Shown piece after piece: positions 10,218-20,131 of a stretch of DNA of 64,000 nucleotides (position 1 is the stretch's first letter; every line of letters begins with the position of its first letter). Source of the DNA: Dehalococcoidia bacterium (GTDB lineage: Bacteria > Chloroflexota > Dehalococcoidia > Tepidiformales > Tepidiformaceae); NCBI GenBank assembly GCA_020853755.1, contig JADYYG010000062.1:248001-312000 (forward strand), given 5' to 3'. The position numbers were made by a program, and so were the translations under genes. The notes beneath the pieces were generated by a model. It searched no databases. It saw only the letters and a list, made by a program, of their open reading frames with translations, and had not been told where the DNA came from.

Positions 10218-11158
10218 GCCGCGCCCAGGCTGCGCCGTTTGAAGAAGCGCAGGAGGGCCGGCACGTAGTCGGTCCCTGCGTAGACCTGGATTTCGTCGAT
10301 GCCGAGGCCCCCGAAGGCCAGCCGCCGTTCGTGGTCGAGCGCGCGGACGCGTTCTTCGTACGATGCGCGCACCCGGGCGCTCGATGTATCAACCTCCACC
10401 GGCCGGCCTGTCTCGCTATCGCGAATGGTGACGATGCCGGCATCCGGCAACTCCTCGTCGATGGGTTCGCGGACGCGCAGGGCGATGATGTCGTGGTGGC
10501 GCGCGGCCGCCCGAAGCTGGCGCACATCGATCTCCGCGAGGAAGTCGGAGACGAGGAAGACGGTGGCGCGCCGCTTCTGGACGCCGGTCAGGTATTCGAG
10601 AGCCGCGCCAATGTCGGTGCCGCGCGTCTGCGGGTTCGCCCAGAGCATCTCGCGGACGACGCGGAGGACGTGCTTCGCGCCACCCGAAGGCCGCACGTAC
10701 CGCTCCGGCTTGCTCGCGAAGAGGAGCAGGCCGACGCGGTCCTTGTTGCGAATCGCCGCCAGGGCGAGGACGGCGCAGATTTCGGCTGCGAGGTCAGCTT
10801 TCGATTGGGGCAGCGCGCCCGCCCGCTGGGAGGCGCTCACGTCGACCACGAACATCACCGTCAGGTCGCGGTCTTCGCGGTAGCGGCGGACCAACGGCTG
10901 GCCGGTGCGAGCCAGCGCTTTCCAGTCGATCGAGCGCACGTCATCGCCGGCGACGTACGGGCGCAGTTCGTCGAACTCGATGCCGCGGCCGCGAAAGACC
11001 GCGTGGTACTCGCCGAGGAAGAGGTCGTTTACGAGGCGGCGCGCCTTGATTTCGATGGCGCGAATGCGGTCGAGGAGTTCGGGCGGGATGCCGCCGGGCC
11101 CGTCAGCGGCGGCGTCTTCGGCCGGGCGGCTGAGCACGCGAAGGAAGGGAAGGCGCAC
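10214..11158 (-). CDS. DUF58 domain protein
   Basis: GRGIEFDELRPYVAGDDVRSIDWKALARTGQPLVRRYREDRD signature followed by a VWA-like domain. Confidence 0.95.
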   Translation of the reverse strand: MRLPFLRVLSRPAEDAAADGPGGIPPELLDRIRAIEIKARRLVNDLFLGEYHAVFRGRGIEFDELRPYVAGDDVRSIDWKALARTGQPLVRRYREDRDLTVMFVVDVSASQRAGALPQSKADLAAEICAVLALAAIRNKDRVGLLLFASKPERYVRPSGGAKHVLRVVREMLWANPQTRGTDIGAALEYLTGVQKRRATVFLVSDFLAEIDVRQLRAAARHHDIIALRVREPIDEELPDAGIVTIRDSETGRPVEVDTSSARVRASYEERVRALDHERRLAFGGLGIDEIQVYAGTDYVPALLRFFKRRSLGAA

Positions 11159-11169
11159 GCGAAACCTCC

Positions 11170-12189
<1,020 letters not shown>

Positions 12190-12243
12190 TTGTAGGGTGG
12201 CGCGATGTAAAGGGGAGATACACGGCCTGCGTAGGCGCGCCGT

Positions 12244-12948
12244 TCAGTCGTCGATGGGGCCAGCAACATCGAAGGCGAAGCTGGCCCGGGCGAAGGCGAG
12301 CGCCCAGACCCGGCGCGCCCCGGCCTCGAGAAGGACGGCGGCGCATTCGGCCACAGTCGCGCCGGTGGTGATGACGTCGTCGACGACGGCGACGGTTTGG
12401 CCATCGAGGCGGCCGCCGGTCCAGGCGAATGCGCCACCGATGTTGGTACGGCGTTCGCTGAAGCCGCTACCCACCTGGCGGTCCGTCCGGCGGACACGCC
12501 GCAGACCATCAGAGACCGGCGCCCACCCGGCGTGGCGCAGCAACAGGGCGGACTGGTTGAAGCCGCGCTCCTTCTCTCGCGAAGCGTGGAGCGGCACCGG
12601 ACAGAAGAGGTCGACGGAGAGGCCGCCCGGGAGGTCACGCATGAAGGTCGCCATCACCGGCGCGGCGGTGCGGACGTACCGGTACTTCAGGTCGTGCACG
12701 AGTTGGCGGGCCGCGCCGGACATTTCGAAGGCGGCGCGGCAGCCCTCCATGGAGGCCATGTGGACGCAGCGCGGGCAGTTGCCGCCGCCGTCCCAGCGGG
12801 CGCAGCAGAACTGGCACCGTCCCGGCCCGCTCGCCGGGGTCATCGTGGCGGCGCACGGTTCGCAAAGGGCGGTATCGAAGGCGCCGCAGCCGGAGCAGCG
12901 CGGCGGGAAGAGCACATCGACGGCCGTGGACAGCGCGCGCGCCAGCAT
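12244..12948 (-). CDS. comF: ComF family amidophosphoribosyltransferase-like protein
   Basis: Zn-finger CxxC pairs, LKYRYV, VPLHASREKERGFNQS, VAVVDDVITTGATVAEC. Confidence 0.93.
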   Translation of the reverse strand: MLARALSTAVDVLFPPRCSGCGAFDTALCEPCAATMTPASGPGRCQFCCARWDGGGNCPRCVHMASMEGCRAAFEMSGAARQLVHDLKYRYVRTAAPVMATFMRDLPGGLSVDLFCPVPLHASREKERGFNQSALLLRHAGWAPVSDGLRRVRRTDRQVGSGFSERRTNIGGAFAWTGGRLDGQTVAVVDDVITTGATVAECAAVLLEAGARRVWALAFARASFAFDVAGPIDD

Positions 12949-12998
12949 TGCCGCGCAGTGTAGCGACGGTTGGCCTGCGAGGCTGGCACAATGGACGC

Positions 12999-13244
12999 GT
13001 GGAAGTGACGGTCCTCTTCTTCGCATCGGTCGCGCAAAAGGCCGGCGTGCGCAGCCTCGCGCTGGCGCTGGAACCGGGCGACACCGTGGCCCGCGTGCGA
13101 GACCGGGTGGTGGCGCGGTTCCCGCAACTCGAAAGCTCGCTTCCGACGCTGATGTACGCCCTGAACGAAGAGTACGTGCGCGAATCCGCCGAGGTCCCGG
13201 CCGGGGCCACCCTCGCACTCATCCCACCGGTCTCGGGAGGCTGA
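12999..13244 (+). CDS. moaD: MoaD family molybdopterin synthase sulfur carrier subunit
   Basis: GTG start; VTVLFFASVAQKAG ... ALIPPVSGG with terminal GG; directly upstream of moaE. Confidence 0.9.
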   Translation: MEVTVLFFASVAQKAGVRSLALALEPGDTVARVRDRVVARFPQLESSLPTLMYALNEEYVRESAEVPAGATLALIPPVSGG

Positions 13245-13247
13245 CCC

Positions 13248-13703
13248 ATGCTCATCCGCGTAACCCCGGACGTCCTCCAGACGGACGAAGCGATCGCCAG
13301 CGTGGCTTCGGCAGGCGCGGGCGCGATCAACGTCTTTCTCGGCGTGGTCCGGAACAACAACCTCGGGCGGACGGTTTCGTACCTGGAGTACGACGCGTAC
13401 CCGGCGATGGCCGAGAAGGTGATGCGCGAACTGGCCGAGGAGGCGCGGGCGCGCTTTGGCCTCGAAGCGGCCGCCGTCCTCCACCGCACCGGGCGGCTCG
13501 AAATCGGCGAAGCGAGTCTCCTCGTCGCCGTCTCCTGTGGGCACCGCGGGGAGTCGTTCGAAGCGACGCACTGGCTGGTGAACGAAATCAAGAAGAAGGT
13601 CCCCGTCTGGAAGAAGGAAGTCTGGGAAGACGGTGAAGCGTGGATCGAAGGACCGGAGTCGATGGGCATCCAGCAGGCGCCGGCCGGCATGCGGGGCAGC
13701 TGA
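13248..13703 (+). CDS. moaE: Molybdopterin synthase catalytic subunit MoaE
   Basis: GAINVFLGVVRNNNLGRTVSYLEYDAYPAMAEKVM, HRTGRLEIGEASLLVAVSCGHR, VPVWKKEVWEDGEAWIE. Confidence 0.96.
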   Translation: MLIRVTPDVLQTDEAIASVASAGAGAINVFLGVVRNNNLGRTVSYLEYDAYPAMAEKVMRELAEEARARFGLEAAAVLHRTGRLEIGEASLLVAVSCGHRGESFEATHWLVNEIKKKVPVWKKEVWEDGEAWIEGPESMGIQQAPAGMRGS

Positions 13704-13707
13704 CAGG

Positions 13708-14220
13708 ATGTCCGGGCACCCTCACGCCCTTAGCCGGTTTTGCATGCAGTGCGGCCAGCGGCTGACCACCGCTATCCCGGAAGGTGACACCCGCCGCCGG
13801 ATGGTCTGCATGGACTGCGGCTTCATCCACTACCTGAACCCGCGGCCGGTCGCGGGCACGATCCCGGTGCGCGAGGGCAAGGTGCTCCTCGGGCGGCGCG
13901 ACATCGAACCGCGACGCGGCTTCTGGGTGTTCCCCGGCGGCTTCATGGACGTCGGCGAGACGGCCGAGCAGGCGGCGGCCCGCGAGACCCTCGAAGAGGT
14001 GCACCTGGAAGTGCGCAACCTCAGCCTGATCGGTGTCTACACCCGGCTCGAACCGGGCGTCGTTGTCATCGTGTACGAAGCCGAGGCCGTCGGTGAGCCG
14101 GAAGTGGGCCACGAAACGAGCGAGATCGGCTGGTTCGCCCCGGACGATATCCCGTGGCCGGAAATAGCCTTCGACAGCACGGAAGCCGCTCTGCGCGCCT
14201 GGGTTCAACTCCGCAGCTGA
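13708..14220 (+). CDS. NUDIX hydrolase with N-terminal zinc ribbon
   Basis: FCMQCGQRL...MVCMDCGF ribbon; GGFMDVGETAEQAAARETLEEV Nudix box. Confidence 0.95.
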   Translation: MSGHPHALSRFCMQCGQRLTTAIPEGDTRRRMVCMDCGFIHYLNPRPVAGTIPVREGKVLLGRRDIEPRRGFWVFPGGFMDVGETAEQAAARETLEEVHLEVRNLSLIGVYTRLEPGVVVIVYEAEAVGEPEVGHETSEIGWFAPDDIPWPEIAFDSTEAALRAWVQLRS

Positions 14221-15203
14221 CGGCCCAGCCCGTCGATGCGGTCGAAGGCCCAGTTCGCCACGTGCAGCGGGAACGGCGCCAGGATGTACGAGTGGCTCAC
14301 ACCAGCCTGTGGCGCCCACCAGCGCTTATACGGGAACCGGCCGCCGAACGCGATCCGCTCCATCCCGGATTCGAACGCGTCCATCGCTGCCTCTGCCAGC
14401 AAGCGGTTGCCGAGGCCGTACCAGTCGTAGTCGCGGTCACGGACGATGGTCTGGGCGTTCACACGCCTGCCGTGAGCGACGGTGATGATGCCGGCAGCAG
14501 GCCGTTCGCCGTCAAACAGCGCCCAACTCTTCACGGCGCCGGTCTTCAGCCCCCAGCGGTTGAACGTCAGCCGGTCTCGCCACTGTGCCGCGGTGTCGGC
14601 GGGGCGCCCGGTTGACCAGCGCCTTCGCCATGTGCGGATGATCCACTCCACCGACGGCGCGTCATCCCGGACCATCACAAAGGCGGCGGACCGGCGGCGC
14701 GCCTGCACCACAGATTTCCAGCGTTCGGTGGTCCGCCAGTAGCGTTCCGGCGGGGCATGGAGGGGGAGTTCGTAGTTGGGCGCCGAAGACGCCCAGCGCA
14801 GGTTCGAAACGCCGGCGGGGTCCTCTCTCCCAAGGTTTATGGAGACGCCGGCATTGAGCGCCGCCATGGTCTCCGGAAGGCCGCCGCAGGAGAGGATCTC
14901 CGGGAATGGGGGGCAGATCCCATACAAGAGCGGCCTCCAGAAGCGGGTATTCCAGCGCATCGGCGCCACGGCCCACGGGGACCCCTCGCGGGTGACGAGC
15001 GCGACGCGCTTGAGGTGGTCCGACTGGTCGGCGCAGAGGTGGGCGAGGAGGCTCTCTGGGAGCCAGTCCTCGCCGCCGAGCGCATGGTAGAACCCGCTCG
15101 CCCGGGAGTCCCATGTTTCGCGCCATTCAACGTCGAAGCCGGCCCGCCGGCCACGCGAGGCCCGTTCGAGGGCCCGGAACAGGAGGTCAGGCATGCGGCG
15201 CAC
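14205..15203 (-). CDS. FemAB/GNAT-like (Acetyltransf_6-type) protein
   Basis: WKSVVQARRRSAAFVMVRDD..., INAQTIVRDRDYDWYGLGNRLLAEAAMDAF, FKRWW-like C-terminus typical of BioF2/FemAB-like proteins. Confidence 0.6.
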   Translation of the reverse strand: MRRMPDLLFRALERASRGRRAGFDVEWRETWDSRASGFYHALGGEDWLPESLLAHLCADQSDHLKRVALVTREGSPWAVAPMRWNTRFWRPLLYGICPPFPEILSCGGLPETMAALNAGVSINLGREDPAGVSNLRWASSAPNYELPLHAPPERYWRTTERWKSVVQARRRSAAFVMVRDDAPSVEWIIRTWRRRWSTGRPADTAAQWRDRLTFNRWGLKTGAVKSWALFDGERPAAGIITVAHGRRVNAQTIVRDRDYDWYGLGNRLLAEAAMDAFESGMERIAFGGRFPYKRWWAPQAGVSHSYILAPFPLHVANWAFDRIDGLGRQLRS

Positions 15204-15223
15204 AGTCTACTGTGCGGTGGCGG

Positions 15224-16105
15224 TCAGCGAATCAGTTGCTTCAGGCGTCCGGCGGCCAGCCGGAACCGCGCGAGCCGTTCGGGGAGGCCGCTTCGCATGA
15301 GGACGTAGCCGTCCTGCGCAGCGAGCAGGCGCGCGCCGGCCTTCTTCGACACCAGCGTTCCCGGTGCGAATGGGTGTGCCTCCGGCCAACTGACCGCGTC
15401 GAATACCACCCAGTCCGTGCCACGAACGGGAATGATGATCCTCCCGGGCTCGAAAGCGCGGAGGACGCGGCCGGCCTCCTCCACCGGCCGGCGGAGGTCG
15501 ATGGTGCGGTCCTTCCGGGAGGGCACGCGGCAGTACGTCGCCGGGCCCTGCGCCGAGCGCGCGGCCCACAGCTCCGGGAACCGGTTCGCCAGTTCAACGG
15601 CGAGCTCGCAGGCAACCAGGCGGCAGCGGGAGGCAAGGGACGCTGTTGTTTCGGTCTCGGAGATGGCCACGGGCCGATGGAGCAGGATCGGCCCGGCGTC
15701 GAAGCGTTCAACCATTTCGTGGAGGGTGACCGCTGTCGCTGTCCTGCCGGTGAGGATGGCCCATTCGATCGGCGCCGGGCCGCGGCCTTCGGGGAGCGGC
15801 GAGGGATGAATGTTGACCGCGGGCACGGGGTCTCCGGGCCGCACGGGGATCCGCCGGGGATACCCAAGGCAGAGGATGAGGCCGGGCCCCGTGGCGTGGA
15901 TGGCTTCGAGCCGTTCACGGGTGACCGGGCCGATCGCGGGCGCGACGCCGGTCTCACGGTGGAACGCCTTCCAGGTCAGCGGCGAGGGGAGCCCGGTGAG
16001 GCTGTTCGTCGAAACCGACACGATCTCGTGGCCGGCCGCCACGAGTGCGCGGGGAACGACCGCGTACTGTTCGCTGCCGATGAAGGCGATACGCATGGCC
16101 GTCAT
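15224..16105 (-). CDS. Formyltransferase family protein (methionyl-tRNA formyltransferase-like)
   Basis: MRIAFIGSEQYAVV, NIHPSPLPEGRGPAPIEWAILTGRTATAVTLHEMVERFDAGPIL. Confidence 0.88.
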   Translation of the reverse strand: MTAMRIAFIGSEQYAVVPRALVAAGHEIVSVSTNSLTGLPSPLTWKAFHRETGVAPAIGPVTRERLEAIHATGPGLILCLGYPRRIPVRPGDPVPAVNIHPSPLPEGRGPAPIEWAILTGRTATAVTLHEMVERFDAGPILLHRPVAISETETTASLASRCRLVACELAVELANRFPELWAARSAQGPATYCRVPSRKDRTIDLRRPVEEAGRVLRAFEPGRIIIPVRGTDWVVFDAVSWPEAHPFAPGTLVSKKAGARLLAAQDGYVLMRSGLPERLARFRLAAGRLKQLIR

Positions 16106-16144
16106 GGTAGCCGCCCTCGTGCCGGTGCGGTCAGCCCCTGAGGC

Positions 16145-17089
16145 CTACCACCAGATCTTACTCTCGACGTCCTCCGGCTGGTCCTCCCACTCGGTGGTCC
16201 AGAGGTTGGAGGAGAGGTACTTCCAGCCGCCATCGGCAAGCAGGCAGACGATATGCTGCTCACCTTCGAGGCGTTCGGCGGCCTTCACCGCGGCTCGCAC
16301 CACGGCCCCGCAGCTGATGCCGACGAAGAGCCCTTCCTTCTGGGTCAGTTCCTTCGACATGGCGAAGCTGCTCTTGCTGTCGACGACGATCTTGCCGTCG
16401 AGAACCGTTTCGTCGAAGACGGGCGGGATGAAGCCCTCTTCGAGCGCGCGCAGGCCCTGGACAAGGTCGCCGGGATGGGGCGCGGCGGCGATGACACGGA
16501 CGCCGGGCTTCGCCTGCTTGAGGTAACGGCCGGTGCCGGTCAGCGTGCCGCCGGTGCCGAGGCCCGCGACGAACACGGTCGTCTCCGGGAGGTCCCGCAG
16601 GATCTCCGGGCCGGTCGTTTCGAAGTGGGCGCGCGGGTTCGCATCGTTGCCGTACTGGTACGGGAAGTAGTACTTCCCGGGATTGGCCGCGACGATCTCC
16701 TTCGCTCGTGCGATCGACCCGTTCGAACCGAGTTCGCCGGGGGTTTCGATGATCTCGGCGCCATACGCGCGGAGGAGGAAGGTGCGCTCCTCGCTCACGC
16801 TTTCGGGCATCACGCAGACCACGTGGTAGCCCTTCACCTTGCCGATCATGGCGAGGCCAATGCCGGTGTTCCCGGAGGTCGGTTCGAGGATCGTGGCGCC
16901 CGGCTTCAGCTCACCGGAACGCTCGCCGGCCTCGATCATGTATTTGGCGATGCGGTCTTTGACCGAGCCCGTGGGGTTCTGGCCTTCCAGCTTCGCGTAG
17001 ATGTGGACGTCCGGGCGCGGCGAAAAGGAGCGGAGTTCGACAATCGGCGTGTTGCCGATCATGTCGATGACCGAGCGGTAGAGCGTCAC
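16145..17089 (-). CDS. cysM: Cysteine synthase family, PLP-dependent (CysM/CysK type)
   Basis: NPTGSVKDRIAKYM, EPTSGNTGIGLAM, FVAGLGTGGTLTGTGRYLK; next to a CysO-like carrier. Confidence 0.9.
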   Translation of the reverse strand: MTLYRSVIDMIGNTPIVELRSFSPRPDVHIYAKLEGQNPTGSVKDRIAKYMIEAGERSGELKPGATILEPTSGNTGIGLAMIGKVKGYHVVCVMPESVSEERTFLLRAYGAEIIETPGELGSNGSIARAKEIVAANPGKYYFPYQYGNDANPRAHFETTGPEILRDLPETTVFVAGLGTGGTLTGTGRYLKQAKPGVRVIAAAPHPGDLVQGLRALEEGFIPPVFDETVLDGKIVVDSKSSFAMSKELTQKEGLFVGISCGAVVRAAVKAAERLEGEQHIVCLLADGGWKYLSSNLWTTEWEDQPEDVESKIWW

Positions 17090-17101
17090 CTCGGCCAGCC
17101 C

Positions 17102-17395
17102 TTAGCAGCCGCCGGCGAGCGCCGGGAGCACATCGAGCATGTCCCCGGCCTTGACCGCCGTTTCCAGCCCGCCGGTGTAGCGGATGTCCTCGTCGTTCAG
17201 GTAGATGTTGACGAAGCGGTGGAGCTTGCCGTCTTCGCCGTAGACCTGGGCCTTGAAGCCGGGGAAGCGTGCCTCGATGTCGTCGAACACCTGGGCCACG
17301 TTGGCGCCGTTGGCTTCAACCGTTTTCTGACCGCCGGTGACCTTTTGCAGGACGGCGGTCACACGGACATTGATGGAGGGGGTCGCAGTGGTCAT
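17102..17395 (-). CDS. MoaD/ThiS-type sulfur carrier (CysO-like), C-terminus LAGGC
   Basis: Ubiquitin-like protein, 97 aa, ends in ...MLDVLPALAGGC; adjacent to cysM. Confidence 0.85.
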   Translation of the reverse strand: MTTATPSINVRVTAVLQKVTGGQKTVEANGANVAQVFDDIEARFPGFKAQVYGEDGKLHRFVNIYLNDEDIRYTGGLETAVKAGDMLDVLPALAGGC

Positions 17396-17468
17396 AGAGT
17401 AGCTCTCCGGAAGCGGGTGATTCGGATTCGTTCGCGGCGCGTGCGGCCCGGCGCCGTCAGGGCGGCGC

Positions 17469-18575
17469 TTAGCCGCCGTTCGGGTTGTCGCGGTGTGGGA
17501 TGGGCGAACCGCAGAACTGCTCGTAGTCGATCAGTTCGCTGATGGTCGGGTTGTCGCCGCAGAGCGGGCATTCCGGGTCACGGCGCACCTTCACCTGGCG
17601 GAACTCGAGCGAGAGTGCGTCGTAGAGGAGGAGGCGGTTGACCAGCGGTTCGCCGACGCCGAGGGCGAGCTTGAGCACCTCGGTGGCCTGGATACTGCCG
17701 ATGGTGGCGCACATCGCCCCAAGCACGCCGGCTTCGGCGCAGCTGGGCACGAGGCCCGGAGGCGGCGGCGCCGGGTAGAGGCAGCGGTAGCAGCCGCGGC
17801 CCGGCAGGTAGGTCGTCGCCTGGCCGTCGAACATCAGGATCGAACCGTCGATGAGCGGCTTCTTCAGCAGGTAGCAGGCGTCGTTTACCAGGTAGCGGGT
17901 CGCGAAGTTGTCAGCGCCGTTCACCACCATGTCGTACTGGGAGATGATCTCCATGGCGTTGTCGCTGGTAATTGGGGCTTCGTGGGTGACCACGTCGATG
18001 TTCGGGTTGTGGGCTTCGAGGGTCTCGCGGGCAGACTGCACCTTTGGCTTCCCGATGTCGTCGGTCTGGTGGAGGATCTGGCGCTGCAGGTTCGAACGGT
18101 CGACGACGTCGAAGTCGACGATGCCGATGGTGCCAACGCCGGCGAGCGCGAGGTAGAGCGCGACCGGCGAACCGAGACCGCCTGCCCCGATGATGAGCAC
18201 CCTGGTCTCGATAATCTTGCGCTGCCCGGCGCTGCCCACCTGGGGCATGATCAGGTGGCGGCTGTAGCGCTCCACCATCTCGGGGGTCATAGCCGTCGGC
18301 GCGCCGCCAGCAAGCGCCGGGATGACGGCGACCTCGTCGCCTTCGTTGAGGCGCGTGGATTCGCCTTCCAGGTTCTCGATTTCGACCTGGTTCACGTAGA
18401 TGTTGATGTGGCGGGCGCGTTCGCCCGTGCTGTCGACCACCTGGGCGCGGAAGCCCGGGAACTGGTGATCGAGGTCAACGAGCAGGTCGGAGATGGTTTC
18501 GCCGCGGGCCTGCACGTTCGCCCGGTTGCCCACCAGGTGGCGGAACGGCGTGGGGATGTAAACGGTGACTGACAT
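17469..18575 (-). CDS. Fused MoaD/ThiS-like sulfur carrier plus MoeB/ThiF E1-like adenylyltransferase
   Basis: N-terminal beta-grasp domain ending in VAVIPALAGGAP runs directly into MTPEMVERYSRHLIMPQVGSAGQRKI...VLIIGAGGLGSPVALYLALAGVGTIGIVD (E1 motif). Confidence 0.92.
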   Translation of the reverse strand: MSVTVYIPTPFRHLVGNRANVQARGETISDLLVDLDHQFPGFRAQVVDSTGERARHINIYVNQVEIENLEGESTRLNEGDEVAVIPALAGGAPTAMTPEMVERYSRHLIMPQVGSAGQRKIIETRVLIIGAGGLGSPVALYLALAGVGTIGIVDFDVVDRSNLQRQILHQTDDIGKPKVQSARETLEAHNPNIDVVTHEAPITSDNAMEIISQYDMVVNGADNFATRYLVNDACYLLKKPLIDGSILMFDGQATTYLPGRGCYRCLYPAPPPPGLVPSCAEAGVLGAMCATIGSIQATEVLKLALGVGEPLVNRLLLYDALSLEFRQVKVRRDPECPLCGDNPTISELIDYEQFCGSPIPHRDNPNGG

Positions 18576-18660
18576 GCGGCCCTCCTTGGCGGCGATCAAT
18601 GGTTGCACAACGAAACGCACTCGTGGCAAGTGACCATGCGTTTGCTGGCGAATGCGGAAT

Positions 18661-19605
18661 CTACATGTTGACGCTGAGGTATCGCTCCCCGGTGTCGCAG
18701 ATGATGGTGACGACGGTTTTGCCGGCGCCGAGGCGCTCGGCCACTTTGCGCGCCGCGAAGACGTTGGCCCCCGCCGAAATCCCGGCCAGGATGCCCTCTT
18801 CCTTCGCGAGCCGCCGCGTGTAGTTCAGCGCGTCCTTGTCTTCGATGCGCATGATCTCGTTGTAAATGTGCCGGTCCAGCACTCCGGGCACGAAGCTCGC
18901 GCCGATGCCCTGGATGCCGTGCATCCCTGCCCGCCCACCGCTTAACACGGGCGAACGGGACGGTTCGACCGCGACGATGAGGACGTTCTCGCCCACCTCT
19001 TCGCGGAGGAGCCGGCCGACTCCGGTGATGGTGCCGCCGGTGCCAACGCCGGCGACGAAGGCGTCGACCCGGCCGCCGGTTGCTTCGAGGATTTCACGGG
19101 CCGTCGTGCGGTAGTGCACTTCCGGGTTCGCTTCGTTCTCGAACTGCTGGGGCATGAAGTAGCCGGGGTTCTTCTTACAGAGTTCCTGGGCGGCAAACAC
19201 TGCGCCGGTCATGCCTTCAATGGCGGGCGTGAGCACGAGTTCGGCGCCGTACCGTTCGAGCAGGCGCCGCCGTTCGACCGACATGTCGTCTGGCATCGTG
19301 AGGATGAGCCGGTACCCCTTGACGGCCGCGACCAGCGCGAGGCCGATGCCGGTGTTGCCGGAGGTCGGCTCGACGATGACGGAGTCCGGCCGGAGGCGGC
19401 CGCTGCCCTCGGCGTCTTCGACCATCGCCAGCGCGATGCGGTCTTTCACGGAGCCGCCGGGGTTCAGGTTCTCCATCTTGCCGAGGACGGTGGCGGCATC
19501 CTGCGGGATGACCCGTTTGAGGCGCACCATCGGCGTCGCGCCCACCAGGTCCAGCACCGAATCGGCGACCAGGGGGCGCGCTACAGGGGTCGTCATATCA
19601 CCCAC
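18661..19605 (-). CDS. cysK: Cysteine synthase A
   Basis: LNPGGSVKDRIALAMVEDAE, EPTSGNTGIGLALVA, FVAGVGTGGTITGVGRLL. Confidence 0.95.
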   Translation of the reverse strand: MGDMTTPVARPLVADSVLDLVGATPMVRLKRVIPQDAATVLGKMENLNPGGSVKDRIALAMVEDAEGSGRLRPDSVIVEPTSGNTGIGLALVAAVKGYRLILTMPDDMSVERRRLLERYGAELVLTPAIEGMTGAVFAAQELCKKNPGYFMPQQFENEANPEVHYRTTAREILEATGGRVDAFVAGVGTGGTITGVGRLLREEVGENVLIVAVEPSRSPVLSGGRAGMHGIQGIGASFVPGVLDRHIYNEIMRIEDKDALNYTRRLAKEEGILAGISAGANVFAARKVAERLGAGKTVVTIICDTGERYLSVNM

Positions 19606-20030
19606 CTCCCGCTGACCGCGGAGGGTTCTCGCTCAAGCAGGTCAGCCACGGAGTACGACTCGAGGATCTCGGTCGTGGCTTCGCGGATGCGCTCCCAGAT
19701 TTCGCGCTGGCCGCAATGGTGCGGATGGTCCGTCTGCTCGGGCGGTTCATCGAGCCAGGCGACCGGCGAGAGCGTCCCTTCGAGGGCGGTGATCACCTCG
19801 CGCACCGTGATCTCCGTCGGCGGGCGAACCAGTTCATGGCCACCGGATGGGCCGCGCACCGAGCGGATGAAGCCCGCCTTGCGCAGCGACGTGAGCAACT
19901 GATCCAGGTACTGCTCGGGGATATGGCGGCGGAGCGCGATCTCCGAGGACTGCAGCGGCCCGCGGCCATAGTGACCGGCCAACTCGATGAGCGCCCGCAG
20001 GCCGTAATCGCTTCGTGTGGAGACGCGCAT
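19593..20030 (-). CDS. Rrf2 family transcriptional regulator
   Basis: MRVSTRSDYGLRALIELA, IPEQYLDQLLTSLRKAGFIRSVRGPSGGHELVRPP. Confidence 0.95.
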   Translation of the reverse strand: MRVSTRSDYGLRALIELAGHYGRGPLQSSEIALRRHIPEQYLDQLLTSLRKAGFIRSVRGPSGGHELVRPPTEITVREVITALEGTLSPVAWLDEPPEQTDHPHHCGQREIWERIREATTEILESYSVADLLEREPSAVSGRWVI

Positions 20031-20071
20031 GAGTGTTCCCCGAAGGCCCTTCCCGAGCTACCCGATAAAGT

Positions 20072-20082
20072 AGAGTAACTCT
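20072..20082. promoter_or_regulatory. 11-bp palindrome AGAGTAACTCT next to TTGACA in the Rrf2 gene upstream region (possible autoregulatory operator)
   Basis: Perfect 5-bp half-sites about 42 bp upstream of the Rrf2 start, abutting a minus-strand TTGACA hexamer. Confidence 0.35.
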
Positions 20083-20131
20083 GTCAACAATAGTAGAGGA
20101 TCGGACGGCGGCGAGGCAAGGGAAGCGGTTT

